A stretch of DNA of 64,000 nt from Candidatus Rifleibacteriota bacterium (GCA_029564115.1 JAKQQP010000352.1:1-64000); one strand, 5' to 3'; counted from the stretch's first letter, positions 27,401-34,829 are shown. Program-made: numbers and translations. Notes: generated by a model from the letters alone, not told the origin.

Positions 27401-27484
27401 GGCATGGCTGAAATTCAGTGCATGTATGCGCCAGAATTCAACAGTCATTCAGAAAGCTTTGTAATGCAGGTAAGCGAAAAATAA
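21500..27484 (+). CDS. Large bacterial alpha-2-macroglobulin family protein
   Basis: A 1994-residue secreted protein with signal peptide (to about residue 25). The N-terminal ~400 residues are helical and TPR-like. Macroglobulin beta-domains follow (MG2-type segment FTDRAIYRPGQTVYVKG around residue 580), then the A2M domain (TTWKFLGFAHGSR near 1260) and the thioester region, where Cys1455 lies in CSEQ, the CxEQ motif that forms the internal thioester. An alpha/alpha-toroid domain and a C-terminal receptor-binding-like domain complete it. Such proteins trap attacking proteases in the periplasm or at the surface. The CxEQ motif suggests active covalent trapping. No pbpC gene (a frequent partner) is adjacent. 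It has its own promoter and terminator. Confidence 0.88.
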   Translation: MKGFFVPAALLFLYTLFAISPGFGQSMADLWKQVEEAKGKGLPQTAIEHLEPIYQQAVKEKNMTDAARALCEKIVLEGTIQGNQPQEKIVRLEEEITKADASIKPLLKVILAKWYWHFYNRNSYRFLNRSRTEGLNEKDFTTWDLPKLFSHIGDLYENVLTEEKQLRQLPIATLYGFIEKGNQPVELRATLFDFFAHEALDFYMADAQSAAKPIRAFEIEAGSPALADREAFLKWKPETLDKDSCNLRAVLLLQRLLNAAIEADNRDALLDNDLIRLSWARRVAVGDNISENYIAALEKFATANKDHAFAATAIGYIAQEFFTQGQMVKALEYAEKGINNWPGTHGETICRSVMASVLTREIRIETERVIVPEAAQIKVSFRNLEKVYFRLLQRSTNDLFDLENYSPDNINWDQYEKILARKAMQQWDANLDPGKEYAQCETLLDLPKIEPGLYYLAASVREDFSRENNSLQVAPITIGKLGMAIRKKSGKMEVFVVNNVSGEPLEGIKVKGYTHEYRKGWRQALSGTTDKNGVTVFDAQRGSGFFIAEHKGHTIYKQSDFYAYDGNSYNNGSRAFFFTDRAIYRPGQTVYVKGIAARFDTRTNEYVTINNTPVAITFADPNGQEVKKEILKTNAFGSFSTTFIAPADRLTGSYSIYSETFGGSTRVRVEEYKRPKFKVEIDTPTQSYQLDQLVQVTGRALAYTGAKIDNAQVKYRVVREVRYPPWCWWYFDAGSSQEIAHGTTTTDTNGEFSVKFTAKPDRTVARASEPVFHYTVSADVVDGTGETRSAVQTVRIGYTAMALSLTSPDVAESDKAFNVSLRTSTLDGKGIAGAGSFLVYSLKQPERARRKSYYSGTLAAKNDKSDIRNWEEDKVVFEQSFNTSIEGNFACEVKLPEGAYRIKAQTRDRYNNQVNAMSHVIIASYSSDKFSIKVPFFFKVTSGNLQPGDTFKAFWATGYGKGPAYIEIEHRQKLLKAFWTDIDAERVNISLPITEEHRGGFNVRIMQFKENREYFHVQHIPVDWSNKNLKLKFAHMTSKMQPAQKDTWKIEISGPEAEKGAIEMVAAMYDASLDAFAAQSWPSAFPVFYSDANYVNVAFANQRTGLYVWTNDLNQHVSVGYRAYPQLPANIQNDFFGYFMHHRSKSMRLSSAIPSPSMEGGDVMMEAAAPAMNKGISFADEESDSAVPQTLSREVAKEKKDAAGGGAPQEKAPEVDLDKVSARANLNETAFFYPHLTMGEDGTVAIEFTMPEALTTWKFLGFAHGSRLQAGGITGETITQKDLMVQPNPPRFLREGDKLRFTAKVTNMSDKEQQGKLRLNLLDPISDANRNGEFKLDADTLEFSVPAGESRSFGWTIEVPETPGIVKYKVVGATESLSDGEEGMVSILSRRIFVTESLPLPIRGPATKKFNFKKLVESKQSDTLKHEGLTVEVTSNPAWYAVQALPYLMEFPHECSEQIFNRIYANHLASFIANSDPKIKKVFDTWKADEANGGKALFSNLEKNEHLKAVTLLETPWVLDAKSETEQKHKIGVLFDTNRIEHEMGRAVKKLSEMQLSDGAFPWFPGGYPNSYITLYIMTGYGRMRHLGVDIDVGIALRSLEYLDAWIDREYREILRRPNYQKATNINPTYALYLYGRSFFLKERPIPAASKAAVEFFLEEARNKWLDVASRQAQGHLALALQRFGDRKVPSDIVKSIKERSVNDEELGRFWRENEISFWWYRAEIETQAVMIELFTEVAKDEAAVEECKVWLLKQKQTQNWKTTKATADAVYALLLRGANLLASDKLVKVILGGNEVKPEKVEAGTGYYQKIYTGAEVKPEMGQIEMVKEDKGVAWGAVHWQYLEDMSKVTPHETNLKLKKTLFVKRDTDAGPTIKPVQGVLKVGDLLVVRIELRTDRDMEFIHMKDQRGSGMEPTNVISRYKYQDGLAYYEATKDTATHFYIDYLPKGTYVFEYELRVQHAGIYQSGMAEIQCMYAPEFNSHSESFVMQVSEK

Positions 27485-27515
27485 GTCTGAAACCCCTCGT
27501 GGGGTATTGTGCAAA

Positions 27516-27546
27516 CCAGGCGGTCCCCTCGGACCGCCTGGTTTTT
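27516..27546 (+). terminator. Rho-independent terminator after the A2M gene
   Basis: CCAGGCGGTCC (27516-27526) pairs with GGACCGCCTGG (27531-27541) around a CCTC loop and is followed by five T, then ATTT. It lies between convergent genes. Confidence 0.88.
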
Positions 27547-27571
27547 ATTTGGGGCAATCGGAAAATTTTTG

Positions 27572-29218
27572 CTAATTGGTCGGCGTATGCAATGCGTCGA
27601 AGCGTTCCTGATTTTCCTGATACAGCTGCAGCATTGCCTCGTTGCGTTCAACACTCTCTGGTAATTCCCGGTATATTTCGTCAGGACCCAGTATTGCCAT
27701 CGGAATACGGGTGCTGCCGCGCAGCCTGCCATCGGGGCCATAGAACCTCACCATTGGCAGTGGGCCGGGAATTTTGACGTCATTGCCGGCAGAGGCTTTT
27801 TTCCAGACCAGGTTTGCACGCCGCAGCCTCTTGAGTTTAACCGTCTCTCTGGTAAAAACCCCGATAAAACGCACATTGGCCATTTCTGGTGATCTGGTCA
27901 GGTAATCCAGGTAAGAAACTTCAAGGGCAAGCTCCGGGCCTGCCAGTTCAGGCGGAAAACACACCCAGACGACAGGCTTGCCATGCATATTATCTGGAAG
28001 GCGCTGATCGCTGAACTGGTAAAGAGAGGCCTGGACACCTTCCAAGTCTCCGGCTTCGCGCACTATGGCAGAGTTATTGGTGAACGTAACGACAACTGCG
28101 TTGGACTGTTCTGATTCTCCGGTATCATTGGCGGCTGCCACCGTGTATGTCGCGGTGGTTCCGGCGGTTATATGTTCTGTGAGAGTAACGTTATTGATCG
28201 TGGCGGGCACATTCATTACCGCAAAGCTTTTATTCAGATAAACCTTGTAGTAGCTTGCACCATTGGCAACAGACCACTGCAGGGTGCAGGAATACGACGA
28301 AACCTGTGTTAGAGCCAGCAAGGGTATCGAGGGGGCCAGTTGAATAATTATCGGTTCAGAAGTTTCTGATGTTCCAGACTGGTTAACCGCAGTCATTTTA
28401 ACTGCAACCGCAGTGCCCGCCGGCAGACCTTCAACCCTGTATTCAGAAACATCTGCCGGAGCGGTCGCCACTTCGGCATCATTCACCAGAATTTTGTAGC
28501 CAATGGCGTTTTTTACTGGCTGCCAGCGAATCGAAAACCAGGTTGAACCGATCTGATTTTCGATAATGCTGACAACCGGGCCAACCGGAAGAAGCTGAAC
28601 TTTTATTTCGGGTGACAGCTCTGATTCGCCGGTGGTATTAACAGCTGAGACTCTAAAATTCATTATTGCACCTGGCGGCAGGCCAGTGAGCAACTTTCGA
28701 GTAACTGAAGCTTCAACTTCAGCCAGCAGTTTATCTGGACTTTCGTATATGCGATAGGCAGTGGCTGTGTTCACCGGCATCCAGGAAAGTTCACAGGATG
28801 CTGTGCCAATAAGCCCTGCCGCCAGAGATGTCGGCACGGAAGGTCTCATAAGAACCAGTGCATAGCTTGAAACTCCGGCAACAGTGCCTTCATTGTAGGT
28901 AACCACCGCAACTCTGTAGCTTCCGCCAGGTTCGAGATTAACAAGGGTCTTGCTGGTCTCTTTGGTTGAGAACCCGTATAGAGCGTTGTTCAACTGCACC
29001 TGGTAATTGGTGGTTTTGTTGAATTGGGGGTATAAAGACCACTCAACCTTGAGAGAGGTCGAACTGAGGTGTGATATTCGCGGGAGCTGATTGAAGTAGT
29101 CGTTGCGGCCTGCATCTAAGCCGGCCTCTAGAAGACTGAACAAAGAAATGACCGCGAGAACGACCAGGCCGGCCCCACGAAAAAATGACCCCTGAATTGT
29201 TCGAATCATGGCTCCCAC
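27572..29218 (-). CDS. Fibronectin type III repeat protein with C-terminal redoxin-like domain
   Basis: A 548-residue exported protein; hydrophobic residues 14-30 form a signal or anchor. Four FN3-like repeats run between about residues 45 and 385, each with a conserved Trp/Tyr core (for example SSTSLKVEWSLYPQFNKTTNY, TASCELSWMPVNTATAYRIY, STWFSIRWQPVKNAIGYKI, SYSCTLQWSVANGASYYKVY). The last ~160 residues (from about GDLEGVQASLYQF) look like a thioredoxin/TlpA-type redoxin fold: GKPVVWVCFPPELAG, then a FIGVFTRE strand and a PLPMVRFYGPDGRLRG segment with the cis-proline-like motif. The position of the redox CxxC has no cysteine pair, so it is probably not an oxidoreductase. Role unknown, perhaps surface binding. 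Confidence 0.65.
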   Translation of the reverse strand: MGAMIRTIQGSFFRGAGLVVLAVISLFSLLEAGLDAGRNDYFNQLPRISHLSSTSLKVEWSLYPQFNKTTNYQVQLNNALYGFSTKETSKTLVNLEPGGSYRVAVVTYNEGTVAGVSSYALVLMRPSVPTSLAAGLIGTASCELSWMPVNTATAYRIYESPDKLLAEVEASVTRKLLTGLPPGAIMNFRVSAVNTTGESELSPEIKVQLLPVGPVVSIIENQIGSTWFSIRWQPVKNAIGYKILVNDAEVATAPADVSEYRVEGLPAGTAVAVKMTAVNQSGTSETSEPIIIQLAPSIPLLALTQVSSYSCTLQWSVANGASYYKVYLNKSFAVMNVPATINNVTLTEHITAGTTATYTVAAANDTGESEQSNAVVVTFTNNSAIVREAGDLEGVQASLYQFSDQRLPDNMHGKPVVWVCFPPELAGPELALEVSYLDYLTRSPEMANVRFIGVFTRETVKLKRLRRANLVWKKASAGNDVKIPGPLPMVRFYGPDGRLRGSTRIPMAILGPDEIYRELPESVERNEAMLQLYQENQERFDALHTPTN

Positions 29219-29487
29219 AAGAAAACTTCCTTTTCTCAGAATAAATATCGCTCATATGCAACAGCTGTAACTGCAGCGAAGCATCTGCGATGCGGCATTC
29301 TTTTACAGCGTTTTCGATGATCAGAGAATGTATAAAAAATCAGGTGGCAGGCAAGCTTTTTCTTTGCTCTCATGTTTTGGCAAGTGCAACATTCTGCAAT
29401 TTTTGGGCAGTTGCATCAGACTGTAATTTCTGAGATTCTAAAAGTGATTTAAAATTAAAAGACGAACAATTTCTTCTGGAGAGCAAT

Positions 29488-29682
29488 ATGACGGAATGTT
29501 CCAACAAAAATCCCTGCTCCTGCACTTATTCATGTTCAAAAAGGCATAAATGCTGTGATTGCGTGGCTTATCACCGCAAAATGCGCCAGGTTCCCGGCTG
29601 TTTTTTCTCTGTCGAGGGCGAAAAAACCTATGACCGAAGCTTTGAAGCTTTCTTCAGAGATCAGAAACTCAGCAAAATCTGA
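29488..29682 (+). CDS. Small cysteine-rich DUF6485-like protein
   Basis: A 64-residue protein with eight cysteines in its first half (ECSNKNPCSCTYSCSK, then CCDCVAYH) and a conserved-looking PGCFFSVEGEKTYDRSFEAF second half. This matches the small DUF6485-type proteins, which are found singly in many anaerobes and probably bind metal. A GGAGAG ribosome-binding site precedes the ATG. It lies 60 bases upstream of zwf and could share its transcript. The 269 bases upstream (29219-29487) contain no recognisable gene. Confidence 0.65.
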   Translation: MTECSNKNPCSCTYSCSKRHKCCDCVAYHRKMRQVPGCFFSVEGEKTYDRSFEAFFRDQKLSKI

Positions 29683-29742
29683 ATTTCTGCCGCTGCCTGA
29701 CGGCTGCTTCCGACAAATAGAATCTAACGGAGGATACGAATC

Positions 29743-31245
29743 ATGCAGAAACCCTTCTGTGCCGCTTCTATAGTAATTTTCGGTGGAACTGGCGACCTGG
29801 CTGGGCGCAAGCTTATTCCGGCTCTTTGCCGACTGCACAATGCTGGCCTTCTGCCTCATGATTTTCACGTTTTCGTAACCGGCAGATCAGACATGACCAC
29901 CGAAGCTTTTATCGAAAATCTTACCAGACGAGAATCTGACCAGCTGGCTAAAGATAAAAAGTTTGCCGATGGCTTCGCCGGCCTGAAACCCAAAATCAGA
30001 TATCTTCGTGCCAACCCGTCATTACAGAACGAGCCAGAAGATTTCAGACAGCGACTGTTGGCAGAAGAGCCGCTGGCAGCGCCGGCCAGACTCTTTTATC
30101 TGGCAGTTCCTCCCTCCGGAATGGAAAGTTTCATCCGCCTGGTCAAACCCTTTTCTGAGAACCGCACTGACCAGAACTGCCCAGAGAGAGTACTTGTCGA
30201 AAAACCGTTCGGCTATGATCTTGCAAGCGCCAGAGTATTGAATGCAAAACTGCTCGATGCCTTTGATGAACACCAGATTTTGAGAATCGATCATTATCTG
30301 GGCAAAGAAGCTGTGCAGAACATTATGTATATGCGCTTCGCCAATCTATTCTTCGAACCGGTCTGGAGCAACCATTTCATCAACAACATTCAGATTTCGT
30401 TTTCTGAAGAAATAGGAATTGGGGATCGTGCCGGTTATTTCGACCAGACCGGCATTCTGCGCGACGTTGTTCAGAATCACCTTCTGCAGGTTTTGTGTAT
30501 GGTAGCCATGGAACCGCCTTTGTCACACAAACCCGGCGATCTGCACCTTGAAAAGAACAAGGTTCTCAAGGCTCTCAAAAAATACCGCCCCGAAGATGTC
30601 GCGGCTGAAACAGTAAGAGCCCAGTACAGCAAAGGAGTTGTCAATTCTCAGCCAGTAAGAAGCTATCTTGAGGAAGATGGCGTCAGAGCCATCTCAAAAA
30701 CCGAAACTTATGCGGCCTGCCGGGTATTCATAGACAACTGGCGCTGGGCTGGCATGCCATTTTATCTGAGGGCCGGCAAAAGACTCGAGCGAAATATGAC
30801 AGAAATAGTGGTGAATTTTAAACCAGTGCCCCACTCTATATTTCCGAATATTGCGGGCAACATTGAGCCAAACAGGCTCTATATAAGGATTCAACCCGAT
30901 GAGGGCATCAGACTTCAGTTAAACTCAAAACCACCCGGAATGAAAATGCAGGTGACCGACGTTGGGCTTAAATTCTCGTATGAGGATGCATTCGGCAATT
31001 ATCGGCCAGATGCCTACGAAAGACTTCTACTCGATGCTCTGCAGGGTGACTCGGCCTTGTTTTTGAGCAACAGCGAAATAGAAGAGTCATGGAAGTTTAT
31101 CGATACGATTATCGCAGGCTGGAACCTTTTTGACCAGCCCATGGCATTCTATGAGTCAGGCAGCCATGGCCCCAAAGAGGCATATGATCTTCTCGAAAAA
31201 CACGGGCATCGCTGGCGCCCATCGGAGGGAAAATGCTGCCTTTGA
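29743..31245 (+). CDS. zwf: Glucose-6-phosphate 1-dehydrogenase
   Basis: It oxidises glucose 6-phosphate to 6-phosphogluconolactone with NAD(P)+, the first step of the oxidative pentose phosphate pathway. The N-terminal nucleotide-binding motif FGGTGDLAGRKLIPAL and the active-site signature RIDHYLGKE (catalytic His and Lys) are both present. The length (500 residues) is normal. AGGAGG-like GGAGGA precedes ATG 29743. The next gene is pgl, overlapping by 13 bases, so consecutive enzymes of the pathway are co-translated. No gnd gene occurs in the window. Confidence 0.96.
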   Translation: MQKPFCAASIVIFGGTGDLAGRKLIPALCRLHNAGLLPHDFHVFVTGRSDMTTEAFIENLTRRESDQLAKDKKFADGFAGLKPKIRYLRANPSLQNEPEDFRQRLLAEEPLAAPARLFYLAVPPSGMESFIRLVKPFSENRTDQNCPERVLVEKPFGYDLASARVLNAKLLDAFDEHQILRIDHYLGKEAVQNIMYMRFANLFFEPVWSNHFINNIQISFSEEIGIGDRAGYFDQTGILRDVVQNHLLQVLCMVAMEPPLSHKPGDLHLEKNKVLKALKKYRPEDVAAETVRAQYSKGVVNSQPVRSYLEEDGVRAISKTETYAACRVFIDNWRWAGMPFYLRAGKRLERNMTEIVVNFKPVPHSIFPNIAGNIEPNRLYIRIQPDEGIRLQLNSKPPGMKMQVTDVGLKFSYEDAFGNYRPDAYERLLLDALQGDSALFLSNSEIEESWKFIDTIIAGWNLFDQPMAFYESGSHGPKEAYDLLEKHGHRWRPSEGKCCL

Positions 31246-32015
31246 ATAACAGCTTTCTTCTGGTTGAAGAAAACGATGTTTATGCCGACAGAGCCGCAGA
31301 GCGCATCAGCAGCCTCATTGCGGCCTTTTCTGGGCGTTCTTGCCTGATCAGTCTTTCCGGAGGATCCACCCCCCTGCCCGTTTACCAAAGACTGGCAAAA
31401 AAACTTGCCAATGGCTGTGATATGGCCAATCTATACTGGATACAGACAGACGAACGCCTGGTTGCCGCCAGCAGCGATCGCAGCAATCAACGTGGTATAC
31501 GGCAAAGCCTTTTTGCGAGTGGAACACTGCCAGAAGAACGCTTTATCCCTGTTTTGCCCGAGCTTACCGATGAAAATACTATTCTTTCAAGCTCCACCGT
31601 CTGTCAGGACTACTTTGCCAGGCTGCAGCAGCTTCCCATAAATATCAGGCCACCGGCGCCCATCGATCTGCTGATTCTCGGCATCGGCACCGACGGGCAC
31701 ACTGCTTCACTTTTCCCAGATACTGACTGGCAAACTCGCACCACAGAAACCGGGTTTGCCCTTTTTAAAACGACAGCCCAGCCAGAGTCCCGCTTCAGTC
31801 TGACTCTCGCAACTATAATGCAGGCGCGTGAAATAATTTTTCTGGTTAATGGCGGAGCAAAATCTTCTGTTATCGAGCAAATATTTTTTGCCCCGGATTT
31901 TTTGTCTCCGGCTTCTTTTGTTGCGAGAAACCGCGCCGTCACCTGGATATTCGACAGTGCCGCCGCCGGTTCTAAACTTGTCGCCGTTCTGAAAGGAAGG
32001 CAACTATTGCCATGA
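31233..32015 (+). CDS. pgl: 6-phosphogluconolactonase
   Basis: The DevB/Pgl-type enzyme hydrolyses 6-phosphogluconolactone to 6-phosphogluconate. Family motifs are the phosphate-binding LISLSGGSTPLPVYQRL near residue 40, WIQTDERLV near residue 70, and GIGTDGHTASLFP, which carries the catalytic region. The length (260 residues) is slightly longer than usual. Its start lies inside the end of zwf with GGAGGG as ribosome-binding site, and its stop overlaps the start of truC by four bases. Confidence 0.93.
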   Translation: MLPLNNSFLLVEENDVYADRAAERISSLIAAFSGRSCLISLSGGSTPLPVYQRLAKKLANGCDMANLYWIQTDERLVAASSDRSNQRGIRQSLFASGTLPEERFIPVLPELTDENTILSSSTVCQDYFARLQQLPINIRPPAPIDLLILGIGTDGHTASLFPDTDWQTRTTETGFALFKTTAQPESRFSLTLATIMQAREIIFLVNGGAKSSVIEQIFFAPDFLSPASFVARNRAVTWIFDSAAAGSKLVAVLKGRQLLP

Positions 32016-32788
32016 TGGATCATACCCGCCTGATTTATCGAGATGAACACATTGTAGTGGTAGACAAACCCGCCAATCTTCTTGTTCACCCGAGCTATCT
32101 CGATAAAAACGAAACCGAAAGCGCCATGAAACAGTTGCGAGATCTGCTGGGCCGCTGGGTATACCCGATTCATCGCCTGGACAAGCCGACCTCAGGCATT
32201 CTTGTCTTTGCCCTGTCGAGCGAGCTCGCGAAATCCATTGCCGGCGCCTTTGCCGGGCGGGAAGTCGTAAAATCATATCTGGCACTGGTGCGCGGCTGGA
32301 CAAAAGAGCACGAAATCATCGACTACCCGCTCAAAGACCTCTGGGACAAACTTACCGACCCAGACAAACTCAAAGAGAACCCTGCCAGAGAAGCGGTCAC
32401 AGAATACTGGCGGCTGGCAACCACCGAGTTGCCGATCGCCGTTCGCCCCCACCCCACTTCAAGGTATTCATTGCTGAAGGTTACGCCGGCAACTGGTCGC
32501 AATCGACAGATCAGACGACACATGAAACATATTTTTCACCCGGTCATCGGGGATCACCAGCACGGCGATGGTCACCATAACCGTATGCTGGCTGAACATG
32601 CCGGGTGTAACAGACTGATGCTGCATGCATACAGCATATCGTTCAGGCACCCGGTAAGCATGCTTCCGTTACACTTTACCGCAAATCCAGACGAAGAATT
32701 TGTGAAAGTACTTGCCAAAATTGGCATAAATATAGAAATGCCGTCATTGGTCGACCAGGCTGAGCATATTTCAAACTTCAGCGCATAA
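32012..32788 (+). CDS. truC: tRNA pseudouridine synthase C (RluA family)
   Basis: The active-site motif HRLDKPTSG contains the catalytic aspartate of the RluA/TruC family. The order LIYRDEHIVVVDKPANLLVH, then HRLDKPTSGIL, then a long GRNRQIRRHMKH segment, the DHQHGDGHHN motif and a 258-residue length match TruC, which modifies uridine 65 in tRNA. Other RluA subfamilies usually have an S4 domain, which is absent here. It is the third gene of the zwf-pgl-truC run and converges with the Imm17-like gene, their 3' ends overlapping by 11 bases. Confidence 0.88.
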   Translation: MMDHTRLIYRDEHIVVVDKPANLLVHPSYLDKNETESAMKQLRDLLGRWVYPIHRLDKPTSGILVFALSSELAKSIAGAFAGREVVKSYLALVRGWTKEHEIIDYPLKDLWDKLTDPDKLKENPAREAVTEYWRLATTELPIAVRPHPTSRYSLLKVTPATGRNRQIRRHMKHIFHPVIGDHQHGDGHHNRMLAEHAGCNRLMLHAYSISFRHPVSMLPLHFTANPDEEFVKVLAKIGINIEMPSLVDQAEHISNFSA

Positions 32789-32981
32789 TGAACAGGCCCA
32801 GGACGCAAAGAGCCAGGCCCAGCACTGCGTAAAAAAAACGAGCACCATCGCGCCCCAGAAGCTTAACAAAAAACTGTGCTTTTCTGTGACCCATAAAGAA
32901 TTCAAAATCAGCTGCAGCACAGACAATTGTAAAAACACCGGATGCTATGGCGACAGTGCCCTTTAAAACAGTTTCCTGCAT
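32778..32981 (-). CDS. Imm17-like small membrane protein
   Basis: A 67-residue protein with two hydrophobic helices (about 8-24 and 48-65) and a connecting FFMGHRKAQFFVKLLGRDGARFFY motif. This pattern matches the Immunity-17 family, two-helix proteins often encoded beside polymorphic toxins. No toxin gene is near; its neighbours are truC (convergent, overlapping 11 bases) and a vault-like gene. Many Imm17-like genes occur alone, so the immunity role is not established here. Confidence 0.6.
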   Translation of the reverse strand: MQETVLKGTVAIASGVFTIVCAAADFEFFMGHRKAQFFVKLLGRDGARFFYAVLGLALCVLGLFIMR

Positions 32982-33160
32982 AATTCCTCCGTTTTTCTCA
33001 CACCTTTTTTGCGTAACAACCGCAATTTCAACGATACAACAACTCGTTGCCGATTTTGCAACAGGTTAAGCAGCGAAGATAATTGCAATGAGTGTATATT
33101 ATTTTTTATTTATAGCCTACAAATCGGGTATAATCACGAAAAACATAACAGGAGAGCGAC

Positions 33161-34558
33161 ATGCTGATTCCATGGGTATATTTTCTTAAAGAGGAAGAAC
33201 AGTTATTACTCGAGGGCTTCACCAAAAAATGGGTTATCAATGGCCCAGGTCATTTTTTCGTCAAACCCTTGATAAAGGCAAGAGTCAGATCTGGGGTGAG
33301 CCTTTCTCCTACTGAGTTTGTTAAAATCAGAGACCTTCTTACCGGCGAAATAAGGGTAGAAAAAGGGCCGTGCTTTTTTTTCCTGCAGGCCTATGAAGAA
33401 CTGCTGAAAAAATATGACGTCATAGTTCTACAACAAAATGAATATGTCAGATTGATCGACAAATCTTCAGGTGTTATTCGAGTGATAACCGGCCCCAACA
33501 ATGTCGTACTGTCTGCCAACGAAGAGCCTCTCGAGAAACCGGGAAAAGGTATAAACATCGACGAACATACAGCCGTCCTGGTGCGCAACAATACTGACGG
33601 TTCACTGAGACTGGTGACGAAAAATCAGGTGTTCTTCCCGTCTGCCCACGAAGAAATCGAAGACGTGCGCCGAAAAATTCTGCTCGAGAACCATCAGTCT
33701 GTAATCATAAAAAACAAAGAGGGCCGCTTCAGAATCGTCAGTGGCAACCATGAAGAAAACGCCTTTTTTCTGCAGCCATACGAAAATCTTGTGGCAATGA
33801 ACTGGTCTTCTGGTATTCATAAAGAGAAGCGCGACCTTAAAATCACCCATATCGATTCTCGACCCAAGTTCATGTGGTATGAATTTGGCGTACGCACCAA
33901 AGACAATGTAGAACTGATCCTCGGCGTCACTTTCTTCTGGCAGATCGTCGATATCGAAACCATGATCAAAACGACAGACGACGCACCCGGAGATATCTGT
34001 TCCCACGCCAGAAGCATGATCATTCAATCAGTGTCAAAAGCCAGTCTTGAATCTTTTCTCGATCGCTTCAACGACATTGTCAAAGAATCAATCAACGATA
34101 GCGCCGACTCTTTTTATATGCAGCGCGGTGTCAAGATTCATTCGGTTGAAGTGCGCTCTGTGGGCTGCAAAGAAGAAAGCACCCAGGTCATTCTTCAAGA
34201 AATCATCCAGGAAACGACAAACCGCCTCAACCGCCTGCTGAAACAGCAAAGCGAAAACGAAGTCAGACTCAATGAAGTTAAAGGTCAGCTCGAAATCGAA
34301 AGCCAGAAAGGCGAGTTGCTCAAGATAAAGAGGGAAAACGCCATCAAGGAAGCTGAAATGCAAGGCGAGTGCGAAGCCGTCAGGGTCGCGAGGTTTTTCG
34401 AACAGCTGGCCGGTTCTATTTCTGAGACTGAAAAAATAAATATATTCAACACTCTGAGAAAAGTTGAGTATATCGACAAGCTCGGACACAGCAACGCCAA
34501 TATGTTCTTCACTCCTGAAGACATCGATTTGCGAATCGAAGCGACAAGAAATCGCTGA
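33161..34558 (+). CDS. Compact major-vault-protein-like (MVP/SPFH) protein
   Basis: 465 residues. After a partial unit (10-40), four repeats of ~42-46 residues start near 52, 94, 137 and 179. Each has the vault pattern of an EF/EYV-K-I-R-D strand, a GEIRV strand, a GP turn and an FFL..YEE ending (TGEIRVEKGPCFFFLQAYEE is the clearest). Next, at ~226-345, comes a shoulder/SPFH-like domain starting SRPKFMWYEFGVRTKDNVEL and TFFWQIVD. A charged coiled coil (~345-430, ending in EAEMQGECEAVRVARFFE) corresponds to the cap helix. Eukaryotic MVP has nine repeats and about 870 residues, so this is roughly half size. It has an AGGAGAG ribosome-binding site, a TATAAT at 33129-33134 and its own terminator. 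It probably self-assembles; function unknown. Confidence 0.75.
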   Translation: MLIPWVYFLKEEEQLLLEGFTKKWVINGPGHFFVKPLIKARVRSGVSLSPTEFVKIRDLLTGEIRVEKGPCFFFLQAYEELLKKYDVIVLQQNEYVRLIDKSSGVIRVITGPNNVVLSANEEPLEKPGKGINIDEHTAVLVRNNTDGSLRLVTKNQVFFPSAHEEIEDVRRKILLENHQSVIIKNKEGRFRIVSGNHEENAFFLQPYENLVAMNWSSGIHKEKRDLKITHIDSRPKFMWYEFGVRTKDNVELILGVTFFWQIVDIETMIKTTDDAPGDICSHARSMIIQSVSKASLESFLDRFNDIVKESINDSADSFYMQRGVKIHSVEVRSVGCKEESTQVILQEIIQETTNRLNRLLKQQSENEVRLNEVKGQLEIESQKGELLKIKRENAIKEAEMQGECEAVRVARFFEQLAGSISETEKINIFNTLRKVEYIDKLGHSNANMFFTPEDIDLRIEATRNR

Positions 34559-34585
34559 GCCGCGAAAAGTCTGCTCGACGAAAAA

Positions 34586-34623
34586 CCCGCTCGCAGTTGT
34601 TCAAATCTGAGAGCGGGTTTTTT
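34586..34623. terminator. Bidirectional terminator after the vault-like gene
   Basis: CCCGCTC (34586-34592) pairs with GAGCGGG (34611-34617) followed by six T; five A precede the stem for the opposite strand. It lies between convergent genes. Confidence 0.85.
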
Positions 34624-34640
34624 GCTGGTTGCGAAAACGT

Positions 34641-34829
34641 TCAGTCAGCGTGGCAGATGTCGTAGTCGGGGCAGCGACCTTCGAGAGTTTCGCATTCGAG
34701 CAGACCCCTGGTTTTACCGGCACAGGCGATTTTCATGCCTGTCTGCCGGCGAGACTTTCTGTTTAGCTCAATCTTGTCGTTACGAAGTTCTATTACCTGT
34801 TCATCGGTCAGACGGTTCGGATTGATCAT
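34641..34829 (-). CDS. Small cysteine-containing hypothetical protein
   Basis: A 62-residue product starting MINPNRLTDEQVIELRNDK, with GGAGG placed 11 bases upstream of ATG 34829. The C-terminal third has four cysteines (IACAGK, then LECETLEGRCPDYDIC), suggesting metal binding. A longer frame reaches 34901 but has no better start signal. No family recognised. It ends just before the bidirectional terminator. Confidence 0.5.
   Translation of the reverse strand: MINPNRLTDEQVIELRNDKIELNRKSRRQTGMKIACAGKTRGLLECETLEGRCPDYDICHAD

Noticed and set aside
29219..29487. tRNA or small RNA upstream of the DUF6485-like gene
   Set aside because: A short GCATC-TGC-GATGC hairpin is visible, but no cloverleaf or other recognisable RNA structure.
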